A DNA stretch of 15,886 nucleotides from Actinomycetota bacterium (lineage in GTDB: Bacteria; Actinomycetota; Acidimicrobiia; Acidimicrobiales; Ilumatobacteraceae), in contig VERK01000023.1 of the NCBI GenBank assembly GCA_018882725.1, forward strand, positions 1 to 15,886. Direction: 5' to 3'. The translations under genes and the position numbers were made by a program. This document shows positions 13,385-15,886 of this stretch, in pieces; the stretch's first letter is position 1; every line of letters begins with the position of its first letter. The notes under the pieces are model-generated. The model was not told the DNA's origin. It searched no databases and saw only the letters and a program-made list of their open reading frames with translations.

Positions 13385-14293
13385 CTAGCCGAGAAGTTCC
13401 TTCACGGCTGCTCGGGTGTCGGCGATCTCATCCGGAGTTCCTCCGAATTCAACCGCGGCGAAATCGGTGACGCCGATGTCGGCCAGCGCCGCGAGGCGGT
13501 CGACGACTTCGGAGCGGCTTCCGATCACGGCGATGTCGGCCGGACCGGCCGCACCTTCCTTGTCGAGCATGGCGCGATAGCTCGGAAGTTGCCCGTAGAT
13601 CACGAATACCTTGGCCGCCCGTTCGAGAGCCGCGGCGCGATCGGTGGTGACACACACCGGCAGAGCCGCGATCACACGTGTGGAGTCGCGACCGGCCTTG
13701 TCGGCGGCGGCGCGCAATGTGGGCACGGTGTGCGACGAGAGCGTTTGCGGACCGGTGCACCAGGTGAGCGTTCCGTCAGCGAGAGCGGCCGTGACCTTGA
13801 GCATCTGTTCGCCCAATGCGGCGATCACGACCGACGGACGTGAACCACCCGGCACCGAGATCGCTCCGTTCACCCGGAACTCTTCACCCGCGTACCCGAC
13901 CGGCTTGCCTTCGAGCAGCGGCATCATCACCTCGAGGTATTCGCGCATGTGACGAACCGGCTTGTCGAAACTCATTCCCCACATCGACTCGACCACGACC
14001 TTGTGGCTCAAGCCGATACCGAGGCACAGGCGACCGTTGGTGACGGCGTTCACCGTGAGTGCTTGCTGCGCCATCATCATCGGATGGCGCGGGTACGTGG
14101 GAACCACACTCGTACCGAGTTCGATGCGCGGAACCTCGCGACCCACTACCGCCAGAGCGGTGAGTGCGTCGTGGCCGAAGATCTGCGGCGCCCAGTAACT
14201 GTGAAAGCCATCGGCTTCGGCCCGCTTGGCCTCGGCCACCATGGCATCGATCGATCCGTCGTTGGCGGCTCCGCCGAAGATTCCTACTCGCAT
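13385..14293 (-). CDS. F420-dependent LLM-class oxidoreductase (MSMEG_4879-like)
   Basis: A 302-residue luciferase-like TIM-barrel protein. It opens with RVGIFGGAA, a start I recognise from the mycobacterial F420-dependent LLM subgroup typified by MSMEG_4879 (recalled, not searched). Other marks are EADGFHSYWAPQIFGHDAL (30-48), LGTSVVPTYPRHPM (62-75), GRLCLGIGLSHKVVVE (89-104, the LLM signature) and HMREYLEVMMPLL (118-130). Coenzyme F420 is the expected cofactor. The ATG at 14293 is chosen because it starts directly at the first beta strand; the frame is open further upstream but without family similarity. It lies 56 bases after the ABC-F gene and 38 before the enoyl-CoA hydratase. It differs clearly from the LLM enzyme at 8115, so the two are not a recent duplication. 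Confidence 0.87.
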   Translation of the reverse strand: MRVGIFGGAANDGSIDAMVAEAKRAEADGFHSYWAPQIFGHDALTALAVVGREVPRIELGTSVVPTYPRHPMMMAQQALTVNAVTNGRLCLGIGLSHKVVVESMWGMSFDKPVRHMREYLEVMMPLLEGKPVGYAGEEFRVNGAISVPGGSRPSVVIAALGEQMLKVTAALADGTLTWCTGPQTLSSHTVPTLRAAADKAGRDSTRVIAALPVCVTTDRAAALERAAKVFVIYGQLPSYRAMLDKEGAAGPADIAVIGSRSEVVDRLAALADIGVTDFAAVEFGGTPDEIADTRAAVKELLG

Positions 14294-14306
14294 GAGGGGC
14301 ACCGTA

Positions 14307-14321
14307 GCCGCAGGTAGCGGC
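14307..14321. terminator. Short GC hairpin between ABC-F and LLM genes
   Basis: GCCGC (14307-14311), loop AGGTA, GCGGC (14317-14321) can form a five-pair GC stem in the 56-base gap. There is no T-tract on either strand and the stem is short, so termination or attenuation of the ABC-F transcript is only possible. It may equally be chance in GC-rich DNA. Confidence 0.2.
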
Positions 14322-14349
14322 GACCCGTGCACCGAAACGTTGCGGATCG

Positions 14350-15886
14350 TCAGGCCAGGCTCACCAGGTCGAGCCAGTCGGCTCCGAAGTAGTCGACCTG
14401 GCCATCGGGCATCAGAAGAACCTTGGTGGGGTTGAGACGTTCGACGAATTCGACGTCGTGACTCACGAAGATGATCGAACCCTTCCACGACGCGAGCGAA
14501 TCGGCCACCGCCTCACGACTGGCCGGATCGAGGTTGTTGGTGGGTTCGTCGAGGAGAAGAACGTTGTTGCGACCGACCATGAGCATGGCGAGAGCCAACT
14601 TCGTCTTCTCACCTCCCGAGAGAGTGCCCGATCGCTGGAACACCTTCTCGCCCGACAGTCCGAACATGCCGAGCAGGCCACGGAGTTGCGTCTCGGTCAA
14701 TTGGACTCCGGGCGGCACTTCGCGGCGGATGTTGTCGAGAAGTGACGCATTGGTGTCGAGGTTGTCGTGCTCCTGGGCGTAGTAGCCGACGTGCACGTTG
14801 TGCCCGAATCGAAAGTCACCCAGATCGGCCGTGGTCTCGCCGGCCAGGATGCGCAAAAGACTGGTCTTGCCAGCACCGTTCAAACCGAGGACGAGGAGTC
14901 GTTCACCGCGACCGAGGTCGAACGAGACGTCTTCGAACACCGGTGGTCCGCCGTACGCCTTGCACAAGTGTTCGACGACGACGATGGTCTCGCCGCTCGG
15001 TGGCGGATCGGGAAAACGCACGGTGATCGTCTTGGTGGCCGATGGCCCCACCACACGATCGGCTTCGAGTCGATCGATGCGCTTCTCGATGGAGTGAGCC
15101 ATCGCCGCCTTGGTCGCCTTGGCACCGAAGCGATCGACAACGGTTTGCAACCGCTGAATTTCCTTGGCCTGTAGAGCGGCCTTCTTCGCCAGACGCTCTT
15201 CGTCGTCGGCGCGCGCCTTGCGGTACTGCGTGTACGTGCCTCGGTACTCCACCAGATGACCCGTCGAGTCTTCAGCGGGACGGTCGAGGTGCAGAACACG
15301 TGTGATCGCTTCGTCGAGAAGGTCGAGGTCGTGGCTGATCACGAGTAACGCGCCGCGATACGAACGAAGGAACTCGAGTAACCAGGTCTTGGCGTCCACG
15401 TCGAGGTGATTGGTGGGCTCATCGAGAAGTAATGCATCGCTACCGGCGAAGAGGATGCGTGACAATTCGACCCGTCGACGTTCGCCGCCCGAGAGCACTC
15501 CAACCGGCAAGTCGAGGCGCGACTGAGTGAGACCGAGACCGGCCGCGATGGCCCGGGCTTCGCTCTCGGCCGCGTAGCCACCCTTCAATGCGAACTCGTC
15601 CTCGGCCCGGCTGTAACGAGACACGTTCCGTTCGCTGGCGTCGGCTTCCATGGCGACGCGCAGCTTTTCGAGGCGGGCGAGATCGTCGTCGATGTTGCGA
15701 CCCGAGAGAACGTGTGAAATGGCGGTGCGCCCGTCGAACACGCCGGCGATTCGCGGATCCTGGGGCAAGTACCCGAACCCGCCCTTGCGGACGATCTTGC
15801 CGTGAGTGGGTTCATTCTCCCCGCCCAACACCTTGAAAAGACTCGTCTTGCCGGCACCATTGCGACCCACCAGACCGACCTTGTCC
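14350..15886 (-). CDS. ABC-F family ATPase (5' end beyond window)
   Basis: A soluble twin-ATPase protein of the ABC-F class, which act on ribosomes rather than as transporters (EttA/Uup/antibiotic-protection relatives). Only the first part of domain 1 is missing: the window edge falls just before its Walker A (GRNGAGKTS). Numbering from the GTG at 15870, domain 1 shows the signature LSGGERRRVELSR (126-138) and Walker B LLLDEPTNHLD (147-157). The charged inter-domain linker (about 215-275) is the typical ABC-F ribosome-contacting region. Domain 2 has Walker A GLNGAGKTS (329-337), signature LSGGEKTKLALA (417-428) and Walker B LLLDEPTNNLD (438-448) with SHD (470-472). There is no membrane segment. 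GTG 15870 is not the real start because the frame and similarity continue to the edge. It may be a housekeeping translation factor; a resistance role is not implied. Confidence 0.93.
   Translation of the reverse strand, partial: DKVGLVGRNGAGKTSLFKVLGGENEPTHGKIVRKGGFGYLPQDPRIAGVFDGRTAISHVLSGRNIDDDLARLEKLRVAMEADASERNVSRYSRAEDEFALKGGYAAESEARAIAAGLGLTQSRLDLPVGVLSGGERRRVELSRILFAGSDALLLDEPTNHLDVDAKTWLLEFLRSYRGALLVISHDLDLLDEAITRVLHLDRPAEDSTGHLVEYRGTYTQYRKARADDEERLAKKAALQAKEIQRLQTVVDRFGAKATKAAMAHSIEKRIDRLEADRVVGPSATKTITVRFPDPPPSGETIVVVEHLCKAYGGPPVFEDVSFDLGRGERLLVLGLNGAGKTSLLRILAGETTADLGDFRFGHNVHVGYYAQEHDNLDTNASLLDNIRREVPPGVQLTETQLRGLLGMFGLSGEKVFQRSGTLSGGEKTKLALAMLMVGRNNVLLLDEPTNNLDPASREAVADSLASWKGSIIFVSHDVEFVERLNPTKVLLMPDGQVDYFGADWLDLVSLA

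Noticed and set aside
12717..13388. Plus-strand frame of 223 codons opposite the enoyl-CoA hydratase
   Set aside because: Antisense shadow of a gene with both catalytic glutamates and a strong ribosome binding site.
14294..14488. N-terminal extension of the second LLM oxidoreductase
   Set aside because: It would run into the ABC-F gene in another frame; similarity starts exactly at ATG 14293.

Overview
The window looks like chromosomal DNA of a high-GC Gram-positive bacterium, most probably an actinomycetote of the Acidimicrobiia (Ilumatobacter-like) type. The support is indirect: GC-rich codon use, two F420-dependent luciferase-like oxidoreductases, a subtilase with cell-wall-binding (CWB2) repeats, and a surface protein with a long Thr-Pro-Gly linker of the kind common in that class. 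No RNA gene, mobile element, CRISPR array or integrase is visible. A run of 15 C at the very start looks like a contig end or a sequencing artefact.

Left block, + strand (144-5135): four genes that overlap by 1 to 4 bases and so probably form one translationally coupled operon. They encode a secreted, disulfide-rich, Thr-rich protein ending in an LPATG sortase signal; a GT4 glycosyltransferase; an all-helical protein of a family known to travel with such transferases; and a GH130-type glycoside phosphorylase/hydrolase. The last three form a recognisable sugar-synthesis/phosphorolysis cassette. Its coupling to a mucin-like surface protein is the most unusual thing in the window.

Middle block: a minus-strand pair (5168-8031) encodes a Baeyer-Villiger-type flavin monooxygenase and an aminoglycoside-phosphotransferase-like kinase, overlapping by ATGA. 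Across a 83-base gap a divergent + strand gene encodes an F420-dependent LLM oxidoreductase (8115-8993). Next is a secreted subtilisin-like protease carrying three CWB2 cell-wall-binding repeats (9083-11521). The short region before the protease holds several stacked inverted repeats and is the best candidate regulatory region in the window.

Right block, - strand (11522-15886): reading in the direction of transcription, an ABC-F ATPase (5' end outside the window), a second F420-dependent LLM oxidoreductase, an enoyl-CoA hydratase, a nitroreductase and a small split-barrel flavin-type (PPOX-like) protein. The last two overlap by four bases. The block ends exactly where the protease gene ends, with the two stop codons sharing one TGATCA palindrome.

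Taken together, the left side and the protease concern the cell surface. The 5168-14293 stretch is rich in flavin/F420 redox enzymes and CoA/kinase chemistry, of the kind used by actinobacteria to break down lipids, steroids or cyclic ketones; the exact substrate cannot be read from sequence. All gaps between genes are under 150 bases. Start sites, operon structure and the organism are inferences; enzyme families rest on motifs visible in the translations.
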